From assembly GCF_004770045.1 (NCBI RefSeq), contig NZ_RQFO01000016.1:149501-213500 (forward strand): a stretch of DNA of 64,000 nucleotides, read 5' to 3'. The position numbers and the translations under genes are program-made. The notes under the pieces were generated by a model. It saw only the letters and a list, made by a program, of their open reading frames with translations, did not search any database and was not told the origin of the DNA. The stretch is from Leptospira montravelensis. Its GTDB lineage: Bacteria; Spirochaetota; Leptospiria; Leptospirales; Leptospiraceae. Below, piece by piece: positions 28,192 to 37,289 of the stretch; the first letter of the stretch is position 1; every line of letters starts with the position of its first letter.

Positions 28192-30260
28192 TTCAACCTA
28201 ACGTCTATATGGTTATCATGTTTGGTTGCAAATTCTACTTCAATGTTTGTTCCCTCGAAATACTTAATAATTACTGGGTCATTAAAATACACATGTACTT
28301 TTTTCCCAGGAGGAGCAGATTCTCCAAGGATCTTTATCATGTTTATTGTTTTTTCACGGTCATAATTTGGGTTAAGATTTACAACTTCTCCATTGTATGT
28401 TGGGCTTGAATTTGAATCCTTTCGGTCGTCAAAGTATTGGAGAGTCTCTCCATTTTTTGAAGGTATCATCATATCAAAAGGAAACCTACCTTTGTCATGG
28501 TGTAGTAGCGACTGTCCATTTCCTGGCATCGAAAAATCGTTCCAACTTAATGGCACAGCGGTACCATTCGATGCTTTCTGAAATTGGTTCCAGTTGCTTG
28601 CAAATGAAACAGCAAAATCGGCCATTTCTTTGGTAGTATATCTATGTGTAAAGTCCTCTGGGTGTGTATTATATGATGTCCATAAAACGTTTCCATTGGC
28701 ATCAACTCCTGAATAGGGAATCATATGGGCAACGCGACTATCATTTCCTATTGCCATATCAGATGTTACTTCTGGGTACTTTATCGAGCCAGGGTGGTCT
28801 TTCTCCCAATGTTTTCTCATTTCATCCGCTTCTTTAACCAACTGATCCCTATCCAGTACAATATCCCTCTCTCGGATAACCACACCATTTTCGTACACCC
28901 GATCTCTTCCACCGGAAGGAATCGGTTCGGTTGTTTCTCCCAAAGCTAGGTGTTGCGCTCCCGGCAATAAAGGTGCAAATCCAACATTTGGTTTATAAGT
29001 ATCCGGAATTTTCCCATTCTCATAATCTTTTTTCATAGTCGCATAAGTTTTTTGATCTTTATACAACGATTGAGTATAACCTCTGAGATAATTTTTATCA
29101 GCAGGTGAAAGATTACTGTCTTTCAAAAGTTCTTCCACATAAATCTTTGCTGGTACTGCACTAACATCATTATCTCTTCCAAAGAATCTATCCAATACTT
29201 TTGTTTTTAATATCTGATAATCCTTGCTGTTTGGCTCGATAGGAGGGGGAAGTTTTTCTCCTGGTTTTTTAACCAACGATTCATTATTATAATTCCCATT
29301 CCCACTTTCCGTAAAAGAAATAGGTAGTCCAACAAGAGGCCCAAAAGCTCTTAACCAACCAGGTATATCTTTTGGTCCGGCCATCGGAGTGCTTAGACCT
29401 TCGCCAGAAAGTAATGAAGCAATATCGGATAAGATATTATCAGGAATTCCTAGGTTAGGTAGAGATAGATCAGGAATGAATCCATCTAGTAAATTTAGAA
29501 TACCATCCTTTATTGGTTGAGTAAGATCGTAGTTTCCATCCATAGTATATTCTTTGGAAGGCTGATCATTGGTTCTATCCCTTTCTTGATTATCCGCAAC
29601 ACCCCCCTCCTCCTCTTCTCTCCTTCGATCTCTCTCTAACACAACCGTCTCGCTTGCACTAGGCACTGGTGTAGCGGCACCTCCTGCAGCTGGCGTAGGT
29701 GTTCCACCAAACAGTCCAGTGACGACAGCGGCACCACCAGCAAGTAAACCCGCTAGAGCTGTACCTGCGTTAGTCATATCATCAAAAAAGTCGTTATCAT
29801 TTGGCGGGGATTCTTCACTACCTATACCATTTGGGTTCTGGTCATCTTGCGTTCTGTCCTGAGCGGCGTTAATATTTTGTTCGGCGAAGTTGATTTCGTC
29901 CATTTGGAAACCATCAGGGCCATTGGTCGCGATACCAACACCGGTTAGCTCTGCGGATGTGGACATTCCATCCTGGTTGAAGGTAGAAGTAAGACCTAAG
30001 TTTGATCCAGGATCAGTATACCCAATGCTACCAGAAAGTCCAGTGCCCGCCATATCATACATGAAAGAGAAGTTCCAATCTCGTCTAGGCCCTTCTCCTG
30101 TAGGGTTGTAGTTTAGGCCAATATTGGCAGCACCATTGGTGGTGATGTCACCGGCAAGTTGGACACCACCTGCAAGGGAATAGGAACCTTGTACAGTGGT
30201 ATCACCGCGTTGCGAGAAAGAGATACTTGCATTTGTCGTAGTATTTCCAAGTCCGATCAT
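28188..30260 (-). CDS. N-terminally truncated TIGR04388-type giant protein tail with MepA-like endopeptidase end
   Basis: The 690-residue frame lacks any signal peptide. Residues 1-130 are Gly/Asn/Thr-rich beta repeats (NTTTNASISFSQRGD) like the inner part of the giant Leptospira extracellular proteins. Residues 165-195 are a hydrophobic Gly/Ala stretch, then a Pro- and charge-rich linker. The last 190 residues resemble penicillin-insensitive murein endopeptidase MepA: VPLSWNDFSMPGNG, HHDKGRFPFD (His587/588, Asp596) and the terminal HDNHIDVRL (His681, His684, Asp686). MepA has HxH where this has His-Ile-Asp. It starts two bases after the lpdA stop and overlaps the SH3 lipoprotein gene. It is probably an orphan toxin module or a recombined remnant. 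Confidence 0.65.
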   Translation of the reverse strand: MIGLGNTTTNASISFSQRGDTTVQGSYSLAGGVQLAGDITTNGAANIGLNYNPTGEGPRRDWNFSFMYDMAGTGLSGSIGYTDPGSNLGLTSTFNQDGMSTSAELTGVGIATNGPDGFQMDEINFAEQNINAAQDRTQDDQNPNGIGSEESPPNDNDFFDDMTNAGTALAGLLAGGAAVVTGLFGGTPTPAAGGAATPVPSASETVVLERDRRREEEEGGVADNQERDRTNDQPSKEYTMDGNYDLTQPIKDGILNLLDGFIPDLSLPNLGIPDNILSDIASLLSGEGLSTPMAGPKDIPGWLRAFGPLVGLPISFTESGNGNYNNESLVKKPGEKLPPPIEPNSKDYQILKTKVLDRFFGRDNDVSAVPAKIYVEELLKDSNLSPADKNYLRGYTQSLYKDQKTYATMKKDYENGKIPDTYKPNVGFAPLLPGAQHLALGETTEPIPSGGRDRVYENGVVIRERDIVLDRDQLVKEADEMRKHWEKDHPGSIKYPEVTSDMAIGNDSRVAHMIPYSGVDANGNVLWTSYNTHPEDFTHRYTTKEMADFAVSFASNWNQFQKASNGTAVPLSWNDFSMPGNGQSLLHHDKGRFPFDMMIPSKNGETLQYFDDRKDSNSSPTYNGEVVNLNPNYDREKTINMIKILGESAPPGKKVHVYFNDPVIIKYFEGTNIEVEFATKHDNHIDVRLK

Positions 30261-30262
30261 CC

Positions 30263-31690
30263 CTAAATATTAATCGCTTCCCCGAGCACCGCCGCCGCAC
30301 TTTCCATAATTCCTTCCGATAACGTAGGATGGGCATGGATGGTGTTTGCCAGTTCCCGTACTGTGATTTCCATATTGGCACCTAGCGTCAATTCTGCGAT
30401 CATTTCAGTGGCCCCACTCCCAATGATATGGGCTCCTAAAATTTCCCCGTGTTTTTTATCAGAAACAATTTTTACCATTCCGGTGGTATCCCCTTGGGCC
30501 TGGGCACGGCCACTCGCGGTAAAAGGAAATTTACCTACAGTGATTTCATATCCCATTGCTTTTGCTTTTTCTTCCGTAAGGCCCACACTTGCCACTTCTG
30601 GATGGCAATACGTACATCCCGGAATATAAGAATAGTTGAGTCTTGCGATTTGTAAATGGTGAGGGTTACCGACTCGCACAGAAATATCTTCTGCCGCACG
30701 AATCCCTTCGGCACTGGCCACATGGGCGAGTGCTGGCGTGGCAATACAATCCCCAATGGCATAAATATGATCCACAGTGGAACGGTAGTTACCAACAAAA
30801 TCCACAAATCCATTTTTTAATTTGATTCCAATCTCATCTAAACCAATATTACCAGTGTTAGGTGTTATTCCCACCCCAACAATCACCTTATCAAAGTTCA
30901 ACTTTTCTTTTTTTGCGGACTTACGATCTTGTATGGTAAGTTCCACTCCCGCATCGGTGACGGAAGCCGTTTCCACTCCATGGCTCAAATACTGTTCAAT
31001 CCCTCGTTTTTTAAAACTTCTTTCCAGGATTCCAGAAATTTCCAAATCTTCATTGGGAAGGAGATGGTCTTGGAATTCAATGATGGTTACCTTAGAACCC
31101 ATACTTGCATAAAAATCTGCGAACTCCACTCCAATGGCGCCAGCCCCAATGATGGCAAGGTTCGGAATGACTTTTGGTTCGATCATGGCATCTCTTGCAG
31201 ATAACACACGTTTGCCGTCAAAAGGCAAAAAAGGAAGGGCTTTGTTTTTAGCACCCACCGCTAAAATATAAAAATCGGCAGTATAGGTGGAAGGTTCACC
31301 GGAACTTGGCTTTACTTGGATGGTTTTAGAATTTTGGAAACTGGCCTCACCGCTAATCACGGTGATTTTGTTTTTCTTCATGAGAAACTCAACACCTTTG
31401 GCCATTTGGTCTGCCACAGAACGGGAACGTTTGATCACGGCATCAAAATCAGCTTTGATATTATCGCAGGACAATCCGAAACTAGCAGCATGTTTTAAAT
31501 GTTCCAAAACATGTGCACTTTCTAACAGGGCTTTGGTGGGAATACAACCCCAGTTCAAACACACTCCGCCGAGTTTTTCGCGTTCCACAAGGCAAGTTTG
31601 TAATCCTAATTGTGCAGCACGGATGGCAGCGACATAACCGCCGGGCCCTCCTCCAATGACGATGACTTGGAAATGGTTTGGACTAGACAT
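30263..31690 (-). CDS. lpdA: Dihydrolipoyl dehydrogenase (E3)
   Basis: E3 reoxidises dihydrolipoamide in 2-oxoacid dehydrogenase complexes or the glycine cleavage system, passing electrons to NAD via FAD. The 475-residue protein has the FAD Rossmann motif VIGGGPGGYVAA, the redox disulphide GGVCLNWGC, the NAD motif IIGAGAIGVEFA, the second FAD motif YAIGDC and the catalytic HAHPTLSE. I start it at the ATG at 31690, with GGGAG five bases upstream. A TTG four codons earlier lies within that site. No E1 or E2 genes are adjacent. The toxin-like gene follows two bases after its stop. Confidence 0.95.
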   Translation of the reverse strand: MSSPNHFQVIVIGGGPGGYVAAIRAAQLGLQTCLVEREKLGGVCLNWGCIPTKALLESAHVLEHLKHAASFGLSCDNIKADFDAVIKRSRSVADQMAKGVEFLMKKNKITVISGEASFQNSKTIQVKPSSGEPSTYTADFYILAVGAKNKALPFLPFDGKRVLSARDAMIEPKVIPNLAIIGAGAIGVEFADFYASMGSKVTIIEFQDHLLPNEDLEISGILERSFKKRGIEQYLSHGVETASVTDAGVELTIQDRKSAKKEKLNFDKVIVGVGITPNTGNIGLDEIGIKLKNGFVDFVGNYRSTVDHIYAIGDCIATPALAHVASAEGIRAAEDISVRVGNPHHLQIARLNYSYIPGCTYCHPEVASVGLTEEKAKAMGYEITVGKFPFTASGRAQAQGDTTGMVKIVSDKKHGEILGAHIIGSGATEMIAELTLGANMEITVRELANTIHAHPTLSEGIMESAAAVLGEAINI

Positions 31691-31695
31691 AGGTT

Positions 31696-31700
31696 CTCCC
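31696..31700 (-). promoter_or_regulatory. Shine-Dalgarno site fixing the lpdA start
   Basis: On the minus strand GGGAG stands five bases before the ATG at 31690. It overlaps a competing in-frame TTG, which it excludes as the likely start. Confidence 0.65.
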
Positions 31701-31733
31701 AATAGATTGGGATACCGTACGAAAAATGGAAAG

Positions 31734-32474
31734 TCAAGACCTCTTTTTGGCTACGATGAGCATCCTTGCGCCGGTTTTTATATATTTTTCGCCGTCGTAA
31801 TTGCTATAAACATGGAGAACATCAAACTTATTATCGTCTAAGAAATTTCGAACTTGCGGGAAATGAAACACACGCATGGTATGTTTGTCTTTTAAATCTT
31901 TTTGATTTAGATTGTATACATAGTTCACTTCGACTATGGCCACATCGTCTGCTCTTGTTAATCGAAATCCTCGATTCCTACGAATGGATGTTGTCCCTTG
32001 GCGCACATTACTCACAGTGGTGATGGGTTTTCGTTTGATGCGGTGGATAGGATCCGCATTCCAAATTTCTAAAACCAAAAGCCCGGCTTGTTTTAAGTTT
32101 TTATAACAATTACGTAGGAAATTTTGAACCAAATCATCGTTGATAAGATAATTAAAGGTTCCATACAAACAAATCACTGCATCAACAGGTTGTTTGGCGA
32201 CATAGGCTTCCATTTTCCCTTGTTCAAATTGACAATGAGGAAAGCGGGCTTTGGCAATCTCCAACATCCTTGGAGATCCATCCACACCCAGTGGTTTAAA
32301 ACCCATTCCTTGGAGTTCTTTGATATGTTCCCCTGTCCCACACCCAATGTCTAGAACTGTGTGTATTTTATGTCGCTTAAATGTATCTCGCAGGAAAAGG
32401 ATTTCTTCCGAAAACTTGCGACTGGGTTCTTCGATGGTAAAATAGTATTCGGCCAATTCGGAATAGAGTTTCAT
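31734..32474 (-). CDS. Class I SAM-dependent methyltransferase
   Basis: The 246-residue protein has the SAM-binding motif I VLDIGCGTGEHIKEL near residue 40, then GVDGSPRMLEIAKARFP (acidic loop), and the motif AVICLYGTFNYL near 110. This is the pattern of small-molecule methyltransferases of the methyltransf_25 type, which often act on sugars or metabolites. The C-terminal half has an extra beta-rich region (TRADDVAIVEVNYVYNL). It lies about 40 bases upstream of lpdA in the same direction and may be co-transcribed with it. Substrate unknown. Confidence 0.85.
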   Translation of the reverse strand: MKLYSELAEYYFTIEEPSRKFSEEILFLRDTFKRHKIHTVLDIGCGTGEHIKELQGMGFKPLGVDGSPRMLEIAKARFPHCQFEQGKMEAYVAKQPVDAVICLYGTFNYLINDDLVQNFLRNCYKNLKQAGLLVLEIWNADPIHRIKRKPITTVSNVRQGTTSIRRNRGFRLTRADDVAIVEVNYVYNLNQKDLKDKHTMRVFHFPQVRNFLDDNKFDVLHVYSNYDGEKYIKTGARMLIVAKKRS

Positions 32475-32551
32475 TTGCCCCTAGCGGAAAGGGAAAATCA
32501 GTTCAGCGAATCCCCATTTTACCCGTTATTGTAAGTAACGGCTAAGTAACC

Positions 32552-33682
32552 ATGAAACGATATACAATTCCCACAATTTTTTTTATCATTGGAGTCATCC
32601 TTCAATATACATTTTATTTTTCCTGGGTGAGTTTTACATTGCTTACCGTTTCCTGTTTATTACTCGCATTGTTTTTATACAGTTTGGATTTTCAAAAACC
32701 GGAACCTTCCCAAACTTTAGAACTACATTCGAATCCGGATGGATTAGTCGCACAAGATCCAAAGACCGATGTTGTTTTTGATACAGAAACTTCATTACCA
32801 ACGAAAGCCTCCAACGCCGAACCCAAAACAAAAGAAATACTTTGGAAAAAAGATCCAGTGTTACTAGCCCGTGAAGAGATCCAAGCCGAAGAAAGATTTT
32901 TATTCTGCGAAACAGTAAAAGAATCTCCATTTCCTTTTTCTTATGAAAAACTCAGCTCCATCCAATACTTTTACTATGACGGGAAAGAGTTTAAGGAATG
33001 TTTTTGGCAAAAAGCAGAAATGTTAGTTGAAACAGATGACAATGCAGTGGAATGGAATGAATACGAAGAAGGAAGAATTAAAGAATTACTCCCTGCCATT
33101 TCCATAGGCAAACGCAAGTTATATGTTCCATTAACAATCAATGCACATCTATTTGGTTTTTTATGTTTTTCCACAAAAGAAACATGGAAAGAATCTGAAA
33201 TTCAATCCTTCTGGGAAAAATCTACGATCATTTCCGAAAAGATAATGGCTAAAAAAGAATACGCCAAAGTGATGAAACATCCAGTTTCCAAACTTTTTAA
33301 TACTTCACATTTTTATGCGATGGCTAAATCCATATTTGAATCAAAGGAAAATGTCACTCTAATCCTTTTCAAATTCATCAATACAAACTTCCAAACAGAA
33401 ATTGCCATTGGACTCAACGTACTTGGAAAACAAAATGCCAGTATTGGCTTAGGTTTGTATCAATTGGAAGAGGACTTATATGCAGCGATGATTCCTAATG
33501 ATAAACTCGATATTTTTTCAGATTTTTTCAAACAGTTCATTGAAGAACTTGATAGTCTTGGATATCCATCCGAAGTGGCCCTTGGTTATTCCAACCAATC
33601 CATTCCTGGAATCAAATTTGATATTTGGATTAAAGCAGCATACAAATCTTTAGAAGAAAGTATCCTCTACAACGCAGCGTAA
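32552..33682 (+). CDS. Membrane protein with degenerate GGDEF-like domain
   Basis: The 376-residue protein begins with two transmembrane helices (about 7-25 and 28-46) and a Pro/acidic linker. A middle region (about 110-235) is GAF-like. The C-terminal 130 residues fit the GGDEF fold: an N-terminal helix (SKLFNTSHFYAMAKSIF), a strand, LYQLEEDLYAAMIP where R-x-GGDEF would be, then EVALGYSNQS and AAYKSLEES, like the closing SIG and AD.ALY elements. All catalytic and I-site residues are gone, so it cannot make cyclic di-GMP. A sensory or scaffolding role is inferred. It is the first gene of a four-gene operon. Confidence 0.65.
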   Translation: MKRYTIPTIFFIIGVILQYTFYFSWVSFTLLTVSCLLLALFLYSLDFQKPEPSQTLELHSNPDGLVAQDPKTDVVFDTETSLPTKASNAEPKTKEILWKKDPVLLAREEIQAEERFLFCETVKESPFPFSYEKLSSIQYFYYDGKEFKECFWQKAEMLVETDDNAVEWNEYEEGRIKELLPAISIGKRKLYVPLTINAHLFGFLCFSTKETWKESEIQSFWEKSTIISEKIMAKKEYAKVMKHPVSKLFNTSHFYAMAKSIFESKENVTLILFKFINTNFQTEIAIGLNVLGKQNASIGLGLYQLEEDLYAAMIPNDKLDIFSDFFKQFIEELDSLGYPSEVALGYSNQSIPGIKFDIWIKAAYKSLEESILYNAA

Positions 33683-34198
33683 ATGGATCCACTCATTGAT
33701 GAAAAATTCATTCTGACAGTTTCGCAAGTATTGCCGGAACATTTTCAAAAAACCTTACTGATCTATGCAGAACGTGAGGCCTATGGTCCTTCCAAAAACG
33801 AGGGGCTGTGTTTTGAAAACTGTACACTTGTTGAATTTGTTGGTGATATCAATGGGAAAGTATATTTAGCATTAGATGGTTATACAAAATTAAAACTCCT
33901 TCCAAAAATTGCCAAAGCCTTTCAGATTGATCCAACATCCCGTTCTCATTCTGCATCCATCATGATGGAATTTGCAAACCAGATTGCTGGGAAATTAATC
34001 ACAGAAATGAGACTGGGGCGTTACGAAATTGACATTTTGCCACCAGAGAATTTAAACCATAAATTAGTTCCCATCTCTCTAGAACATTTTCGCCAATACA
34101 TTCTTATCTTCAATCTCAAAGACAGAAGAGGAGAAGAATATATGGGTCGTCTTTATTTGATTTTATTGTTGGAAAAATTCCCCACTCCCAAAAACTAA
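33683..34198 (+). CDS. CheX/CheC-like phosphatase-family protein
   Basis: This 171-residue protein resembles CheX, the CheY-phosphate phosphatase of spirochaetes. The core helix SIMMEFANQIAGKLI carries the E-x2-N pair (Glu96, Asn99) required for catalysis, followed by RYEIDILPPENL. An earlier LVEFVGDINGKVYLAL is the usual strand pair. It starts directly after the stop of the degenerate GGDEF gene with no gap. It may dephosphorylate a response regulator or serve as an adaptor. The resemblance is based on these short motifs, so moderate confidence. Confidence 0.7.
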   Translation: MDPLIDEKFILTVSQVLPEHFQKTLLIYAEREAYGPSKNEGLCFENCTLVEFVGDINGKVYLALDGYTKLKLLPKIAKAFQIDPTSRSHSASIMMEFANQIAGKLITEMRLGRYEIDILPPENLNHKLVPISLEHFRQYILIFNLKDRRGEEYMGRLYLILLLEKFPTPKN

Positions 34199-34204
34199 AT
34201 CTGA

Positions 34205-35242
34205 ATGAAACCTTATGTTTTGGCAATTCCACTCATTTTGAGTTACGCTGGGTTAAAACAAAAAAAATCTTTAGAACGTAAGGAACTGCGACTACCCGAT
34301 ACAGGTAGAAGAGCATTTCATTTTTATCCCACAGGAAAAAATCCAAATTCGTTACCAGGTGTTTATATCCAACATGGTATGAGTGCTATGGGTATCGATG
34401 ACCTTAGGATTATAGAACTAGCAGAAAACATTGCTAGTTCCAATCATAGTGTGATCCTTCCCGAACTTCCAGAAGTGAAAGGGCTAAGGATCGAAGAAAA
34501 AACAATTTCCAATATCCAAGATTTAATGATGGAAATCCACTCCGCAAAACAATTGTTCAACGGAAAGGATTTAGGATACTTATCAGCAAGTTTTTCTGGT
34601 GGAATGGGACTCATTGCCGCTTCCAAATCCAATACAAGAAACAAAATCAAAACATCGATGGTGATTGGTGCCTATTGTAATTTTTTAGATGCGGTTCCCT
34701 TTGTTTTTTCAAATTACCATATCGATCCTTATGCTGTGTATGTGATTCTTTTTAATATGCTCCGTCGTTTTGAACCAAAACTGGCAGAAGAGTTAGAATC
34801 TGTTTATTACGAAGCCGCATTGGACAATGGGCTAAAAAGACAGGGAACCGATGCCCGGTCGGAAGACCTCTTGAAAAAAACATCTTCCCAAGCGAGAGAA
34901 TTTTTTTCCCAAGTGGGAGCGGATGGAAACTTCCGTATGCAATTAGCAAAACGAGTCTTGGACACTGTTCCTGAAAATCTCCCGGAAAATCTTTCCCCTT
35001 TTTACCAGTTGGAAACTTTGGATGGTCCGGTATCTCTCCTGCACGGACAGACGGATTCCGTGATTTCCCCCGAGGAATCAGAAAAATTGGCCCTCCTTTT
35101 CCAGAAAAAACGAATTCCTTATGTCCACCGCACTTCCACCGCCCTCACCCACGGAGATAGCCTGCCCCTCCACTCCCAGATTTTTGGAGTCCCCGCCCTC
35201 CTCCAAACTTTTGGAAGTTTTCTATATTGGCTGAATCGATAG
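34205..35242 (+). CDS. Alpha/beta hydrolase-like protein
   Basis: The 345-residue protein starts with a short hydrophobic stretch (YVLAIPLILSYAGL) that could be an N-terminal anchor. Hydrolase-fold elements follow: VYIQHGMSAMG (oxyanion-like), a nucleophile elbow LSASFSGGMG with a Ser, PVSLLHGQTDSVISPEES (acid loop) and a late His in TALTHGDSLPL. The elbow is atypical compared with G-x-S-x-G. It lies six bases after the CheX-like gene and overlaps the FapA gene by 16 bases, so it belongs to the operon. Substrate and link to signalling are not clear. Confidence 0.75.
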   Translation: MKPYVLAIPLILSYAGLKQKKSLERKELRLPDTGRRAFHFYPTGKNPNSLPGVYIQHGMSAMGIDDLRIIELAENIASSNHSVILPELPEVKGLRIEEKTISNIQDLMMEIHSAKQLFNGKDLGYLSASFSGGMGLIAASKSNTRNKIKTSMVIGAYCNFLDAVPFVFSNYHIDPYAVYVILFNMLRRFEPKLAEELESVYYEAALDNGLKRQGTDARSEDLLKKTSSQAREFFSQVGADGNFRMQLAKRVLDTVPENLPENLSPFYQLETLDGPVSLLHGQTDSVISPEESEKLALLFQKKRIPYVHRTSTALTHGDSLPLHSQIFGVPALLQTFGSFLYWLNR

Positions 35243-36768
35243 ATTTTGTCGTTTCTCATAAAAAAAATGCCGATACTTTTAACAGAATGGACGTTAAAAA
35301 TGCACCGGACTTCAATCCGGAACGGGGACTGAAAATCCAAATCTCCGAGGATCGACTTACAGCAACTTTGGTGGCAAAACCAATATGGTTGTTAGGCGGT
35401 TCGATGAGCAATATATTAATTTACGAAGCTCTTGACAATGCTTCCATTCATAGAGATCGGATTTTGATGAAAGAGGTTGATTTAGCCGCAATCGAAATCG
35501 ACAAAATCCTGAAAGATCCCACCAAAGTTAAAGAAGATTTTAATTTTATAGTAGCGCAAGGGAAACCTCCCAAACAAGGCGAAAGTGGTTGGATTAAATT
35601 TTATTTTCCAAGAGCACAACGTGTTGTTTTGAAAGATGACGGATCCGCAGATTATAGAAATATTAATAAATATGTTCACGTAAAAGAAGGCGAAAGACTT
35701 GCTACATTGTTTGAAGGAATTGCCGGCGAACAAGGAATAGATGTTTTAGGAAATCCAATTTACCCTAATCCCATCGATAGACCAAGGCTCACTTTAGGAA
35801 AAAACGTTCTTCCAAAAACTGTGGATGATCCAGAAAAACCAGGTCGCCAACTCAAAGAATATTTTGCATCTCTTAGCGGAGTTGTGTTTTCTACAGACAC
35901 ATCTCTTACAGTATCTCCTGAATTAAATATTGAAAGTAATATTGGCCTAGGAACTGGAAACATCAACTTTGAAGGAACCATCCGAGTGAAAGGGACCATC
36001 GAAGAAGGTGCCATTGTTAATTGCCAAGGTTCTTTATATTTAGATGGGAATGTTGAGTCTTCCGATGTTGTTGTCGGTGAAGACTTAGAAGTCAAAGGTG
36101 GAGTAAAAGCGAAAGGCAAAGGTGTCATTCGCATCAAAGGTGATCTTCGCGCGAAATTCATTGAAAATGCTAATCTCGAAATTGATGGAGATTGTATTGT
36201 CGAAAATTTTATTTTAGGAAGTAAAATCCTATGTTTAGGTAATGTAATCCTAACGGGAGAATCTTCCTCACTCATTGGATCAGATATCATTTCTTACCAA
36301 GGAATTACTGTATCTTCACTCGGTTCTACCGCACAAATGGATACAGTTGTAGAAGTAGGATTTCATTTCAGAAATGATAGGCTCCTAACCGAAGGGAGTT
36401 CTAGACTTGCTGAATTTGAACGTGAGTTAGAAGCACTTGTACCAGAAATTCAAAAAATCAAAGAAGTGGTACAGAGATCTCGTGGAAAATTAGATGATGC
36501 CAGAAAAGAAAAGTTCAAAGAAATCTTCGATGCTTATCAGAAAAAAAACAAAACAGTAGAATTACTCAGATCAAAAATAGAAGAGTTAAAAGGGGCACGT
36601 TACAACCAAGACAATGTCAAAGTGGTTGTACGAAATACGGCTCACCCTGGTGCCATCATCAAATACAGAAGGCAGGTAGAAAAAATCACCAAAGCTCAAA
36701 CTGCATTTGTGATGAATTTCTTCCCAAACCAAGAAAAAGCAATGTTAACTGCTTTTAAAGGCAAATAA
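35227..36768 (+). CDS. FapA family protein (DUF342, beta-helix polymer-binding type)
   Basis: This 513-residue protein matches the FapA/DUF342 architecture: an N-terminal domain, a central right-handed beta-helix (about 230-370) of short Gly-rich turns such as GTGNINFEGTIRVKGTI and SSDVVVGEDLEVKGGV, and a C-terminal coiled coil (about 385-455) before a final domain. FapA proteins are cytosolic and are often tied to cell-surface or signalling functions, but the precise role is not established. The TTG at 35227 is used, with a GGAAG about nine bases before it. It overlaps the hydrolase gene and ends the operon. Confidence 0.8.
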   Translation: MAESIDFVVSHKKNADTFNRMDVKNAPDFNPERGLKIQISEDRLTATLVAKPIWLLGGSMSNILIYEALDNASIHRDRILMKEVDLAAIEIDKILKDPTKVKEDFNFIVAQGKPPKQGESGWIKFYFPRAQRVVLKDDGSADYRNINKYVHVKEGERLATLFEGIAGEQGIDVLGNPIYPNPIDRPRLTLGKNVLPKTVDDPEKPGRQLKEYFASLSGVVFSTDTSLTVSPELNIESNIGLGTGNINFEGTIRVKGTIEEGAIVNCQGSLYLDGNVESSDVVVGEDLEVKGGVKAKGKGVIRIKGDLRAKFIENANLEIDGDCIVENFILGSKILCLGNVILTGESSSLIGSDIISYQGITVSSLGSTAQMDTVVEVGFHFRNDRLLTEGSSRLAEFERELEALVPEIQKIKEVVQRSRGKLDDARKEKFKEIFDAYQKKNKTVELLRSKIEELKGARYNQDNVKVVVRNTAHPGAIIKYRRQVEKITKAQTAFVMNFFPNQEKAMLTAFKGK

Positions 36769-36779
36769 CCTTACTACGA

Positions 36780-37289
36780 TTATAGTTTTAATCCAAGTTT
36801 TTTTAATTTGGGAAAAATCACATAATGGCAATAGGGATTTTGCGGATTTAAAGTAAAATAATTCTGGTGGTACTCTTCTGCAGGATAAAACTCTGGGGCC
36901 ACCGAAATTTCTGTCACAATGGGATCAGGAAATAAATAGGCATGTTTTCTTTTTGATTCTACAGCTAATTCTTTTTGTTTTTCATTTAAATAAAAAATAA
37001 CGGAACGATATTGTGTTCCTACATCATTCCCTTGTTTATTGAGAGTGGTGGGATCATGGGAAACCCAAAAGATTTCCAAAATTTTAGAGTATGTGATTAT
37101 CTCCGGATCATATTCAATTTTAATCACTTCTGCATGACCAGTCGTGCCAGTACAAATCTCTTTATATGTTGGATGCGGAGTAGAACCACCTGCATATCCA
37201 GAGGTAACAGACAAAATGCCGGGTATCCTAAGATACACAGCTTCCGTACACCAAAAACATCCACCGCCTAAAATTGCAAATTCCGTCAT
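36780..37289 (-). CDS. msrA: Peptide methionine sulfoxide reductase MsrA
   Basis: MsrA reduces methionine-S-sulfoxide in proteins and free methionine with thioredoxin. The 169-residue protein has the signature LGGGCFWCTEAVY with the catalytic Cys11, plus VTSGYAGG, GTTGHAEV and DPTTLNKQGNDVGTQYRS, all canonical. It is the short form without an MsrB fusion. Its ATG overlaps the stop of mtnA by four bases, so the two are coupled. Both serve methionine maintenance. Confidence 0.95.
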   Translation of the reverse strand: MTEFAILGGGCFWCTEAVYLRIPGILSVTSGYAGGSTPHPTYKEICTGTTGHAEVIKIEYDPEIITYSKILEIFWVSHDPTTLNKQGNDVGTQYRSVIFYLNEKQKELAVESKRKHAYLFPDPIVTEISVAPEFYPAEEYHQNYFTLNPQNPYCHYVIFPKLKKLGLKL

